From NCBI RefSeq assembly GCF_029351045.1, contig NZ_JARKIN010000001.1, forward strand, positions 555,001 through 619,000: DNA of 64,000 bases, written 5' to 3'. The notes beneath the pieces are model-generated. The model saw only the letters and a program-made list of their open reading frames with translations, was not told the origin of the DNA and searched no databases. The translations under genes and the position numbers were made by a program. Below, one piece after another: positions 8,737 through 18,800 of the stretch (its first letter is position 1; each line of letters begins with the position of its first letter). The DNA is from Streptomyces sp. WMMB303. GTDB taxonomy: Bacteria; Actinomycetota; Actinomycetes; Streptomycetales; Streptomycetaceae.

Positions 8737-9064
8737 TGATTCGTGTGGACGCCGACCCTCGAGGAGCGGTTCACGTGAGGGGTGGGACGTGCGGGGACGT
8801 GAGGATCTGGTGACACCCTGGTGACAGTCGCGACAGGAGCGTCGCAGACTGGGCGCGTCGAGGCGGTCGTGCGCCCGGCCTTGACTGCCCCTCAGTCGCG
8901 CTGAACACTGCCGTCACGCTCATCGCGGGCACCGCCGTCAGCCGGGTGGAGCCGCCGATCGGCGGGGCCTGCGGGCTCTGCTCGGCGGGGCTGCGGCGTA
9001 CCGCTCCGCAAGGCCGCATTCTGATCATGACGTCCGAACGCACCTATCGAGGGGTCGTCACAAC
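8737..9064. other. Intergenic region between vanX-like gene and glpK
   Basis: This is 328 bp between divergent genes. No coding frame is convincing on either strand. GAGG at 9048-9051 is the probable glpK ribosome-binding site. I see no clear -35/-10 pair or GlpR-type operator. Confidence 0.4.
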
Positions 9065-10570
<1,506 letters not shown>

Positions 10571-10578
10571 GGCCGAGC

Positions 10579-10606
10579 CGGGCGGGGCCGCGGCGGGCCC
10601 CGCCCG
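10579..10606 (+). terminator. Hairpin after glpK
   Basis: A perfect 11-bp stem (CGGGCGGGGCC and its complement) with a 6-nt loop starts 9 bp after the glpK stop. It lies between convergent glpK and the conservon. Confidence 0.7.
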
Positions 10607-10739
10607 GGGCCCGCCGCGCCGCGCCCCCCGGGAGACGCCACGAGCGGCCCGCGGGGTCCGAGGCCGGTGCGCGGGGTCCGACGGAGGCCGCCCGGCCGGG
10701 AGAGGGGCCGGGCTGCGGCACAGCGCGCGGAGCTCCGCC

Positions 10740-11345
10740 TCAGGTGGCGGCTGTCGTCCGGGTGGCGAGATGCCTGGCGTGCTGGACCACCGAGACGAGG
10801 ACGTCCCGCGCGGACTCGCGCTGCCGCGCGTCGCACAGCAGCACCGGTATCCCGCCGTCCAGGTCGAGGGCCTCGCGGACGTGCTCGACGGGGTATTGCT
10901 CGGCGTCGTCGAAACAGTTGACCGCCACCGTGAAGGGGATACCGCGGCGCTCGAAGTAGTCGACGGCGGCGAAACTGTTCTCCAGCCGCCGGGTGTCGGC
11001 GAGCACCACGGCACCCAGCGCACCGGTCGCCAGCTCGTCCCACAGGAACCAGAACCGGTCCTGGCCCGGGGTGCCGAACAGGTACAGCACCAGCTCTTCG
11101 TTGATGGTGATCCGGCCGAAGTCCATGGCGACGGTCGTGGTGGTCTTCGCCTCCACACCGCGAGTGCTGTCCACGGAACGGCTGGCCTCGGTCAGCAGTT
11201 CCTCGGTGCGCAGCGGTTTGATCTCGCTGACCGCCCCCACCAGTGTGGTCTTGCCGACCCCGAACCCGCCGGCCACCAGGATCTTCAGTGTGACCGGCTC
11301 GGCGGGGGCCTTGCTGCCGCGCCGCTCAGAGCGCCCGAAGACCAT
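10740..11345 (-). CDS. cvnD: Conservon GTP/ATP-binding protein CvnD
   Basis: A 201-aa small G-protein-like protein of the Cvn conservons (PF03029-type ATP/GTP-binding proteins of actinomycetes). The P-loop is GGFGVGKTTLV, the switch-like GVEAKTTTTVAMDFG follows, GTPGQDRFWFLWDEL is the DxxG-equivalent region, and NCFD replaces the NKxD base-recognition motif. In conservons CvnD is a partner of the CvnA membrane kinase in a heterocomplex compared to a G-protein-coupled system. It is the last gene of cvnABCD, and its start overlaps the end of cvnC by 20 bp. No cvnE (cytochrome P450) follows. Confidence 0.93.
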   Translation of the reverse strand: MVFGRSERRGSKAPAEPVTLKILVAGGFGVGKTTLVGAVSEIKPLRTEELLTEASRSVDSTRGVEAKTTTTVAMDFGRITINEELVLYLFGTPGQDRFWFLWDELATGALGAVVLADTRRLENSFAAVDYFERRGIPFTVAVNCFDDAEQYPVEHVREALDLDGGIPVLLCDARQRESARDVLVSVVQHARHLATRTTAAT

Positions 11346-11739
11346 TGATCACCTCTCTGAGGATGCTCTCGTCCGGCAGTTCCGCCGGAGGAACGGGGCG
11401 GGTGACGCGCACCAGTGCGGCCGCCAGCAGGTCGCCGATCAGCACGCGCACCACCCCCACGGGAAGGTCGAGCTCCGCCGCCACTTCCGCCACCGACAGC
11501 GGCTGGCGGCGGCAGAGCACGACGATGTCGTGGTGCTCGGGGACGAAGGAGTGATCGGAGAGAAGCGGGTCCTCGGCCGCGGACACCGCGTCCGGCTCCG
11601 CCCCGCCCGGGTCGTCGACGATGACGAGGGCGATGAGGTCGAGCTGCGTGCCCGTGCCGCCGCTGCGGGTGCGGCCGCGCGTCATCGCATACGGCCGCAC
11701 CACGGGTCCCGCCGCGTCATCGAACCACTGGTCCGCCAT
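11326..11739 (-). CDS. cvnC: Conservon protein CvnC (DUF742)
   Basis: A 137-aa DUF742 protein, a winged-helix-like family. The N-terminus is VRPYAMTRGRTRSG, the family hallmark, followed by the helical segment PLSVAEVAAELDLPVGVVRVLIGDL and the terminal helix that ends INGLRAL. It sits in the standard third place of the conservon, 56 bp after cvnB, and overlaps cvnD by 20 bp, so the two are probably translationally coupled. Its molecular role is not established; it forms part of the CvnA-D membrane-associated complex. Confidence 0.93.
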   Translation of the reverse strand: MADQWFDDAAGPVVRPYAMTRGRTRSGGTGTQLDLIALVIVDDPGGAEPDAVSAAEDPLLSDHSFVPEHHDIVVLCRRQPLSVAEVAAELDLPVGVVRVLIGDLLAAALVRVTRPVPPAELPDESILREVINGLRAL

Positions 11740-11795
11740 GGCCGGCCCGTCTCCTCCCGCTCCTCGTCCCGTCGCCTGTCATCCTCGCGGCGCCG

Positions 11796-12242
11796 TCACC
11801 CGGCTCCGGGCGTGCCGCTGTCGCCCGGGGTGCTGCGCGGTGCGGTGCCCAGATGCGCGCCGACGCGCTTGACCAGGAGCGTCATCTCGTAGGCGACCTG
11901 GCCGACATCGGCATCCTGGTCGGCCAGGACGGCGAGGCAGCTCCCGTCCCCGGCGGCCGTCACGAAGAGGAACGCTTCGTCCAGTTCGACCACGGTCTGC
12001 CGTACGCCGCCGACGCCGAAGTGGTGGCCCACCCCCTTGGCGAGGCTGTGGAACCCGGAGGCGACAGCCGCCAGGTGTTCGCTGTCCTCGCGGGACAGGC
12101 CCTGTGAGGCGCCTCTGGCGAGGCCGTCCCCGGAGAGCACGAGCGCCTTGCGAATACTGCCGACGCGTTGGACCAGCTCGTCGAGGAGCCAGTTGAGTTC
12201 ACCGCTTCCGGCCTGGTGCGATGCGGTGTCTGGTGCGGTCAT
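11796..12242 (-). CDS. cvnB: Conservon roadblock/LC7 protein CvnB
   Basis: A 148-aa roadblock/LC7 (MglB-like) domain protein. Typical features are ELNWLLDELVQRVGSIRKALVLSGDGLARG, here in part, then EDSEHLAAVASGFHSLAKG and the C-terminal beta strands. Roadblock proteins modulate small GTPases, consistent with acting on CvnD. The ATG overlaps the cvnA stop in an ATGA, which implies translational coupling. The last about 15 residues are low complexity. Confidence 0.95.
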   Translation of the reverse strand: MTAPDTASHQAGSGELNWLLDELVQRVGSIRKALVLSGDGLARGASQGLSREDSEHLAAVASGFHSLAKGVGHHFGVGGVRQTVVELDEAFLFVTAAGDGSCLAVLADQDADVGQVAYEMTLLVKRVGAHLGTAPRSTPGDSGTPGAG

Positions 12243-15118
12243 CGACCGTCCCTTTCCGGTGTTGTTCCTGGTGCTGACTCCCCCGCCTCGTGCGGCGGTT
12301 CGCTCTCGCGTCTGCCGCGTTCCCAGCCGCGCTGGAGGGATGCCATCTTGCTGCGCACTTCGTCGGCGTCGCGGTCGGCGACCTCCGGCGCGCTGGATCC
12401 TGGGGGGTCCGTCCGCGGCTGCGGCATACGGGTGTTGACCGTGGGCGCGTCCCCTTTGAGCTGCGGAGCGAGGCTGGCCTGTCGCACCCGGCGGGGCAGG
12501 CCGCCGGGGCGCCCGGGCCCGGTGCCCGACTCCCCGGACGGCGAGTCCTCGCCACGGGGGCCGTCCTCGCGTCCGGACGGGCCGCCGGCGCCGGCGGAAT
12601 CCTCGGGGCTGTGCGGCCCGACGGCGGTGCCTCGGGGCCCGGTGGCCGCCGCCGGAGGCGCGGCGCCCTCCGGCTCGCCCGCGGAGGCCGTCCTGGAGGT
12701 GGCGTCGGACCCCTCAGCGGAGGACGCCTGCCCGGACGGAGCCTGCTCCTCCGCTCCGGTGTGCGGAGAGGTACGGGGCTTCTTGCGGCGGGGCAGCGGT
12801 GCGGGGCCGCTGCCCGCGGGGCGCTCCGCCGGGGGTTGCCGGTCCGGATCGACGGTGCGCCCGTTGTCGGAGACCAGGACCGGGGCGCCCGGCCGACGCC
12901 GGGGCAGAGGCTTGCGGCCGCCGTCCTCGGGGTCGGTTCCGCCGGTGCGGGAGTCCGCGTCCCCGCCGGGCGCCGGGGTGCCCTCGCAACCGTCGCGGGA
13001 GTCCGCGCGGGAGGCGGGAGCGGCCTCGTCGCGCGCCTGCTGGTGCTGCTCGCCCGCCGGGGCGATCGCGGGCGCCGGGCCGCGGGGCAGCTTGCGGGAC
13101 CCGCTCTCCCGAGCGGACCGGCTCCCCTCCTCCAGCGGGGCCTCCAGCTCGACGGGGCCGTCCAGTGGCCGGGCCGGCCCCGTACCGGCCCCCGCGGCAC
13201 CGCGCGGCTCGTCGTCGCGGCCGGGGGTCTCGGTGAGGACCGCGCCGGGGATGAGGACGACCGCTGTCGTGCCACCGTAGGGCGAGGGCTGCAGCGAGAC
13301 CCGGACGCCCTGGCGCTGGGCCAGCCGCGAGACCACGAACAGGCCCAGCCGGTCGGTGTCGGACAGCTCGAACTCGGGGGTCTCGGCGAGCCGCAGATTG
13401 GCGTCCAGCATCGCTTCGGCCGTCATGCCCAGCCCGCGATCGTGGATCTCCAGCGTGAAACCGTTGGCGACCCGCTCACCCAGCACCTGCACGGCAGTGT
13501 GCGGCGGGGAGAAGACCGTGGCGTTCTCCAGCAGTTCGGCGATCAGGTGGGTCAGGTCGGCGACCGCGCTGCCGTCCACGGCGAGCCGCGGCAGCCTGCG
13601 CACCTCGATCCGCTCGTAGTCCTCGACCTCGGCGACGGCCGCCCGTACGACATCCATCAGCTGGACGGGCTTGCGCCACTGCCGCGACGGCGTCGCACCG
13701 GAGAGGATGACCAGGCCCTCGGCGTGCCGGCGCATCCGGGTCGTCATGTGATCGAGCCTGAAGAGGTCGGCGAGTTCGTCCGCGTCCTCGGTACGGCGCT
13801 CCATGGCGTCGAGCAGGGTGAGCTGGCGGTGCAGCAGCACCTGGTTGCGGCGGGCGAGGTTGACGAACACCTCGGAGACGCCGCGCCGCATGTCGGCCTG
13901 TTTGACGGCGGCTTCGACGGCCGCGCGCTGGAGGGTGTCGAGTGCCTGGCCCACCTGGCCGATCTCGTCCTGCGGATACTCCAGGCGAGGCGACTCGCTC
14001 TCGACGTCCACCCGTTCACCGGCGGCCAGCCGGCGCATCACGTTCGGCAGCCGCTCACCGGCGGCCTCGCCGGCCTCCTTGCGGAGTGTGTTCAGGTCGC
14101 GGACCAGACCGCGGCCGACGCGGATGGAGATGACGAGGGAGGCGAGCACCGCGAGGAAGCCCAGCACCCCGGCGGCGGCCGCCTGGACGAGCACCCGGGT
14201 GGCGACCGGGTCGACGCGTTCGTGGTAGCGCTGGTCGGTCTGCTTCGCCATCTTCCGGAGGTCCTGCATGACGGCGTTCATGGCGAACCGCCAGCGCTCC
14301 TCGCTGACCGGCCCCTCGGTGGTGCGCGGTCCGGCGGCGATGACGGCGTCCTCGTAGCTGCGCAGGGTGCGGCCGTCGCTGCTGTTCCAGTAGTTCTCGA
14401 ACAACTGCCGGTCCTCGGCCGGCAGCGTGGGGAGGTTGCTCTCGTAGGCGATGTTGCGCTCGGCGACCCGGTCCGACAGTGCCCGCTGGTCGCCGCGGGT
14501 GAACTGCCCGGCCGCGTACGCGGCCGCCATCAGCGCATCCTCCCGGGAGAGGTACTCACGCGCGCGGTTCACACCGACCAGGGCCCGGCCCTGCTTCTCC
14601 AGGTCGATGTCGTCCACCGCGCTGAGCGAGTTGACCAGCGCATAGGCGGGATCGATCAGCTCGTTGTACGCCTGGAAGGCGCCGCCGCGGGTGATGGTGT
14701 CCTGCTCCACCCGCGTCCGCAGCGTCTTCAGCCCGCCGAGGGCCTCCAGAAAGTCGTCCAACCGGGCCTCGGAGTCGGGGCCGAGCTCGGCGCGCAAACC
14801 GCCGTCGTCCGCGTTGCGGCGTACCGCGGCGACCTCGCGGTCCGTGGTGCGCTGGAGTGCGTGCAGGGTCGACAGCTCCTTGTCGCCACGGGGCTCGGCC
14901 ACATGGACCATGATCTGGCGGCGCTCCTGCTGGAGGGCGCGGACCGCGTCCTCGGACGGCTCACCGATCTTGTGGGTCACCTCGTCCAGGCGCAGCAGGC
15001 TGTTCGCCTCGGTGGCGGTGATGTAGGTCGCGAAGCCCCAGATGGACAGCAGGGAGACCAGCGGCACCAGCAGCAGCACCACGATCTTCCGGCGGATGGA
15101 CTTCCCGCGAAAGCGCAT
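12239..15118 (-). CDS. cvnA: Conservon sensor histidine kinase-like protein CvnA (nitrate/nitrite-sensor type)
   Basis: A 959-aa membrane sensor and the first gene of the conservon. A transmembrane helix (about 11-33) is followed by an extracellular NIT-type helical sensor domain (about 40-300), a second transmembrane helix (about 310-335), a HAMP linker (PNVMRRLAAGERVDVES), a coiled region (VNLARRNQVLLHRQLTLLD) and a HATPase domain with N-box HLIAELLENATVFSPP and G-box IHDRGLGM. The last about 330 residues are Pro/Gly/Ser/Arg-rich and probably disordered, typical of CvnA. No canonical phospho-acceptor histidine box is obvious. The gene is divergent from the small membrane-protein gene at 15353. 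Confidence 0.95.
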   Translation of the reverse strand: MRFRGKSIRRKIVVLLLVPLVSLLSIWGFATYITATEANSLLRLDEVTHKIGEPSEDAVRALQQERRQIMVHVAEPRGDKELSTLHALQRTTDREVAAVRRNADDGGLRAELGPDSEARLDDFLEALGGLKTLRTRVEQDTITRGGAFQAYNELIDPAYALVNSLSAVDDIDLEKQGRALVGVNRAREYLSREDALMAAAYAAGQFTRGDQRALSDRVAERNIAYESNLPTLPAEDRQLFENYWNSSDGRTLRSYEDAVIAAGPRTTEGPVSEERWRFAMNAVMQDLRKMAKQTDQRYHERVDPVATRVLVQAAAAGVLGFLAVLASLVISIRVGRGLVRDLNTLRKEAGEAAGERLPNVMRRLAAGERVDVESESPRLEYPQDEIGQVGQALDTLQRAAVEAAVKQADMRRGVSEVFVNLARRNQVLLHRQLTLLDAMERRTEDADELADLFRLDHMTTRMRRHAEGLVILSGATPSRQWRKPVQLMDVVRAAVAEVEDYERIEVRRLPRLAVDGSAVADLTHLIAELLENATVFSPPHTAVQVLGERVANGFTLEIHDRGLGMTAEAMLDANLRLAETPEFELSDTDRLGLFVVSRLAQRQGVRVSLQPSPYGGTTAVVLIPGAVLTETPGRDDEPRGAAGAGTGPARPLDGPVELEAPLEEGSRSARESGSRKLPRGPAPAIAPAGEQHQQARDEAAPASRADSRDGCEGTPAPGGDADSRTGGTDPEDGGRKPLPRRRPGAPVLVSDNGRTVDPDRQPPAERPAGSGPAPLPRRKKPRTSPHTGAEEQAPSGQASSAEGSDATSRTASAGEPEGAAPPAAATGPRGTAVGPHSPEDSAGAGGPSGREDGPRGEDSPSGESGTGPGRPGGLPRRVRQASLAPQLKGDAPTVNTRMPQPRTDPPGSSAPEVADRDADEVRSKMASLQRGWERGRRESEPPHEAGESAPGTTPERDGR

Positions 15119-15352
15119 GGCCTCCCCTACGTCTTCCCCAGCGCACGGGGGTGTGAACCGACAGCAAACGGCCTGAGCTTACTACCGGGGCACCGGCAAC
15201 TCGTAGGCGTACGGGAGCGTTCGACCAGGCAATCCAGGGTGCCTCATCCTGAGTTGTCCGTCGATGCCCCTCCGGACGTTCGCAGTGTGTGGCACAGCCC
15301 ACGTTTACGGAAGCGTGGGAGGATCGGGGGTAGTGAAGGGGGAGTGAAAGAG

Positions 15353-15853
15353 ATGTATACGAAGCCCCGCCTACCGGACCCGGTACGGACGGCGGCGGTG
15401 CGTGCGGTGATCGTCGCGGCGCTGACGCTGGTGCAGCTCATGGTCGCGTTCTTCTGCTCGCTGGCCGCCGTCTGGCTGGCGTTCCCGATGGTGCTGTCGA
15501 CCATCGGCAGCACCGTCGTGGCGACGTGGGCGGTCCTCGACGTGTGGATCACCCGGCAGGTGTGGGTGCAGCGGCACGGGGTGCTCTCCGAGCCCAGCAG
15601 CGCCGCCCGACGGCGGGCGCTGGCCGACCGCCACCGCTCGGCGGGCGCCGGGGCGGGACGGGGCGGCGCCGGCGCTGCGGGCGACGCCCCCGGAGTCAGC
15701 CGTGCGGGGAGTGTGCCGCATCCGACGCGTCACCCGGCTGCTGAGGCGCGGGAACGTCCGGCCGGGCGTCCGGCTCCTGCGGCCGTGCGGGCGGCTCGTC
15801 CTGACCGTCGGACGGATCCTGGCCGGGCCGGCGGAACATCCGTGTCGCGGTGA
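15353..15853 (+). CDS. Small membrane protein of unknown function
   Basis: About 166 aa. Two hydrophobic helices (about 13-35 and 37-60: VIVAALTLVQLMVAFFCSLA and then LAFPMVLSTIGSTVV) precede a short conserved stretch, VLDVWITRQVWVQRHGVLSEP. The remainder is Ala/Arg/Gly/Pro-rich. An upstream in-frame GTG (15344) preceded by AAGGGGG is an alternative start. The family looks Streptomyces-specific; I know no function. The last 158 bp overlap tail-to-tail with the SMC-like gene on the other strand, and both tails are low complexity. Confidence 0.7.
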   Translation: MYTKPRLPDPVRTAAVRAVIVAALTLVQLMVAFFCSLAAVWLAFPMVLSTIGSTVVATWAVLDVWITRQVWVQRHGVLSEPSSAARRRALADRHRSAGAGAGRGGAGAAGDAPGVSRAGSVPHPTRHPAAEARERPAGRPAPAAVRAARPDRRTDPGRAGGTSVSR

Positions 15854-18800
15854 TCTCCCCGTGCACCGCGGCCTCGTCCTCGTCGGCCTCCGGCCGGGGC
15901 ACCCCGGGGCGCATGTGCTCCTCCACGCTGATGTACTTCAGCCCGGCGCGCAGGTCCGCGTCGTTGCGCAGCCGGATCACCAGCGGGAACTCCGCCAGCG
16001 CCGTGGTGTCGAACAGCCCGGTGGTGTACAGGAGTTGGACGCCCAGCGCGTCGGCGACCGCCCGCTGGAGTTCCAGCAGATAGGTGGCGTTGGCCCGTCC
16101 GATGGGGTTGTCCAGGAAGAGGGTGCCCGCGTGCCGGTGCTTGTCGTGCCCCCGGTCGTTGCTGCGCAGCGCCGCCATCGTGCAGTACAGGGCGATGGCG
16201 GCGGTCAGCAGTTGTCCGCCGGAGAAGACGTCGCCCATCTGCCCGACCGGTACGCGCTCGGCCCGCAGCACGGCGTCCGGCTTGAGGATCTCCACCGCGA
16301 CACCCCGCGGCTGGAGCGCCGCATGCACTCCGCGCAGCAGCAGCGTCATGCCGTCCCGGCGCAGATCGGAGTTCTTGCGGACCGCCGCACGGGTGGCCTC
16401 GTCGATGACCTCGCCCAGCCGTTCGGTCAAGGTGGCCTGATCGGGATCGTCGAAGCGGATGCGCAGGAACTCCTGGCCGGACCACTCCCCCAGCCCCTCC
16501 GGCAGCCGCGAGAGCCGCTGCGCCGAGCGCAGCGTGGTCAGTGACGATTCGGCCAGGCCACGCAACCGGTCCACGATGCTGTCGCGGTTGCGCTCCAACT
16601 GGGCCAGCTCGTCGGTGAGGACCCGCAGCCGAGGGGCGAACGCCGTCGCCCACGCGGCCGCGTGGTCGGGCAGCGCGGCGGCCGGGAGTTCGCGGACCTG
16701 CTGCCGGGCCGGCGTGCGGACCTGCTCGTAGCGGCTGGAGTTGGCGTGCCGTACCAGCATCTCGCAGGCCTCCCGCACCGACTGCTCGGCCGTGCTGAGG
16801 TCGGCGGCGCAGCCGCGCAGCGACCTTCTGGCCTCGGCTGCCGCCTGCCGGGCCTCGGCCGGACCGCCCGCGTACGGCTCGGAGGCCTCCTCGCCGTCGC
16901 CGCCGGGGGCGGGGGCGGTCGGCTCGCGCAGCAGGTCGCGCAGGACGGCCGCGGTCTCGTCGAAGCCGCCGGCGGCGTCCTCCGCCGCGGAGTGGTCACG
17001 CTGGAGCGCGGTGTGGGCGGCCCGGGCGGCTTCCAGTTCGTCGCCGCGGGTTGCGAGTTCGGCGTTGGCGGTCCGCAGCAGGGTCTGGGCCTGCGCGGCG
17101 TCGGAGGGCACCAGTGTGTCCGGCAGTTCGGTGTGACGCTCGCCTTCGCTGGGCGAGAGGCGCTCGGCCTCGCCGCGGAACCTGCCGAGCTGCTCGCTGA
17201 TGTCGGAGCCGCGCGCCTCCAGCCGCTGGACGAGCGCCTCGGCCCGGGCCGCCGCCGCCTGCCGGGAGGGACCGTCGGCGCCGTCCGGGCCCTCGAGCAG
17301 CTGGGCCGCGCGGGTGCGCACCTTGTTGCTGAGCCGGTCCAAGGCGGCCTTGGCAGCGGACTCGTCACCCTCCGAGCGGGCCTGTTCGGCGCGCAGGTCG
17401 GCACCGACACCCACCTTCTCGTAGAGCTGGGAGGCGGAGCGGTAGGCGGCACGCAGGTCCGGCAGGGACGACGTGCGCTCGGCCGCCGGGGTTCCGCCCT
17501 CCGCATCCGCATCCGGCTGCGCGGGAGCGTCGGGAACGCCGGCGATCTCGGCCCGTTCGGCGCGCAGGGTGCGCGCCGTGCGGCGCGCGTCGTCCGCGGC
17601 ACGCTGCGCCTCGCGGCGGTCCGCGTCGGCCGCGCGTGCCCGTTCCAGGCACTGTTCGGCGCGCTCCCGCGCGGCGGCCACCTCATCCGTCAACTCGCGC
17701 AGCCTCGCCTGCCGGCCGGCGCGCTCCCGCAGCCGGAAGGCGAGCCCCGCGAGCGCGTCGGCGGCACGGCGCGCGCGCTGGGCCGCCTCCTGACGCTCGT
17801 CGCGGACCCGGGCGGTCTCGGCGGCCTGTTCGTCGGCCTCCGCGCGGTCCTCGCGGACCTGGGCGAGGTGCTGCCGGGCGGCCTCGGCGGCCTCGCGGGC
17901 CCGGGCCGCGGCCTCGGCGAGCTCGAGGAGGCGGCCTTCGGGGCAGCCCCCGCGCCAGGAGGCGAGCCGGGCGGCGAGCGCCCGGTCGGCGGAGAGCCGC
18001 GCGGCGAGGCAGCGGATCTCCTCGTCCCGGGTGGCGGCGCGCTCCCGCAGCCGGCCACGTTCACCGTCGGCCGCGTCCTCGTCGTGCATCGCCGGGTTGG
18101 GCGGTACGAGGAACACCTGCGCGGCGGCGGAACCCTCCCCGCCGCCGTCCGGCGCGGGGGCGGGGGCCAGCAGCGCGGCGGAGGTGCCGACGGCCACCGC
18201 CGAGCGGGGCAGCAGCACCGCGCCGGCCAGCACTTCGCGGGCGCGCGCGTGGCTCTGCGGGTCGGTGATGATGACACCGTCGACCAGTTCCGGCCGGGCC
18301 GCGAGCACCGCGGCGTGGTCGGCCGGGTCGACGGCCTGGGCGAGGTAGCGCCAGCCGGGCAGCGCGGGGACGCCGTGCTCGCCCAGGTACTCGACGGTGG
18401 CGGTCACATCGGGCCCGGGCGGCAGGAGGCCGCCGTCGCCGAGCGCGCCGAGCATCCTGGAGTCGTCCGCGGCCGCTGTCCGCAGCTCGAACAGCTGCCG
18501 CTCGGCCGCGGCCACGCCCTCGTCCAGCAGTTCTTGCAGCGTCTCGGCGCTGCGGTCCAGCTCCTCAGCCGAGAGCGGCACCTGGCCGGTGGGGGTGTCG
18601 CGGTCGGGCACCGCGCGGGGAGCGGGGCGCGCGCCGCGTCCCGCTCCGTCCTCCGGGGCGCCGCCCTGGCCCGGTACCGCGCCGGCGCCGGCCGCGGGTG
18701 CGGTGTCCGCCGCGGACGCCCGGGGGCCGCGGGCGCTGCCCGCGTCCCGCTGGCCCGGTACGGAGGGGCGGGAAGGCCCGGCGGCCCCCGCGTTCTCCGC

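Noticed and set aside
12290..15352. Very long plus-strand open frame opposite cvnA
   Set aside because: It is antisense to a clear CvnA gene and results from high third-position GC; only its last part, from 15353, is a real gene.
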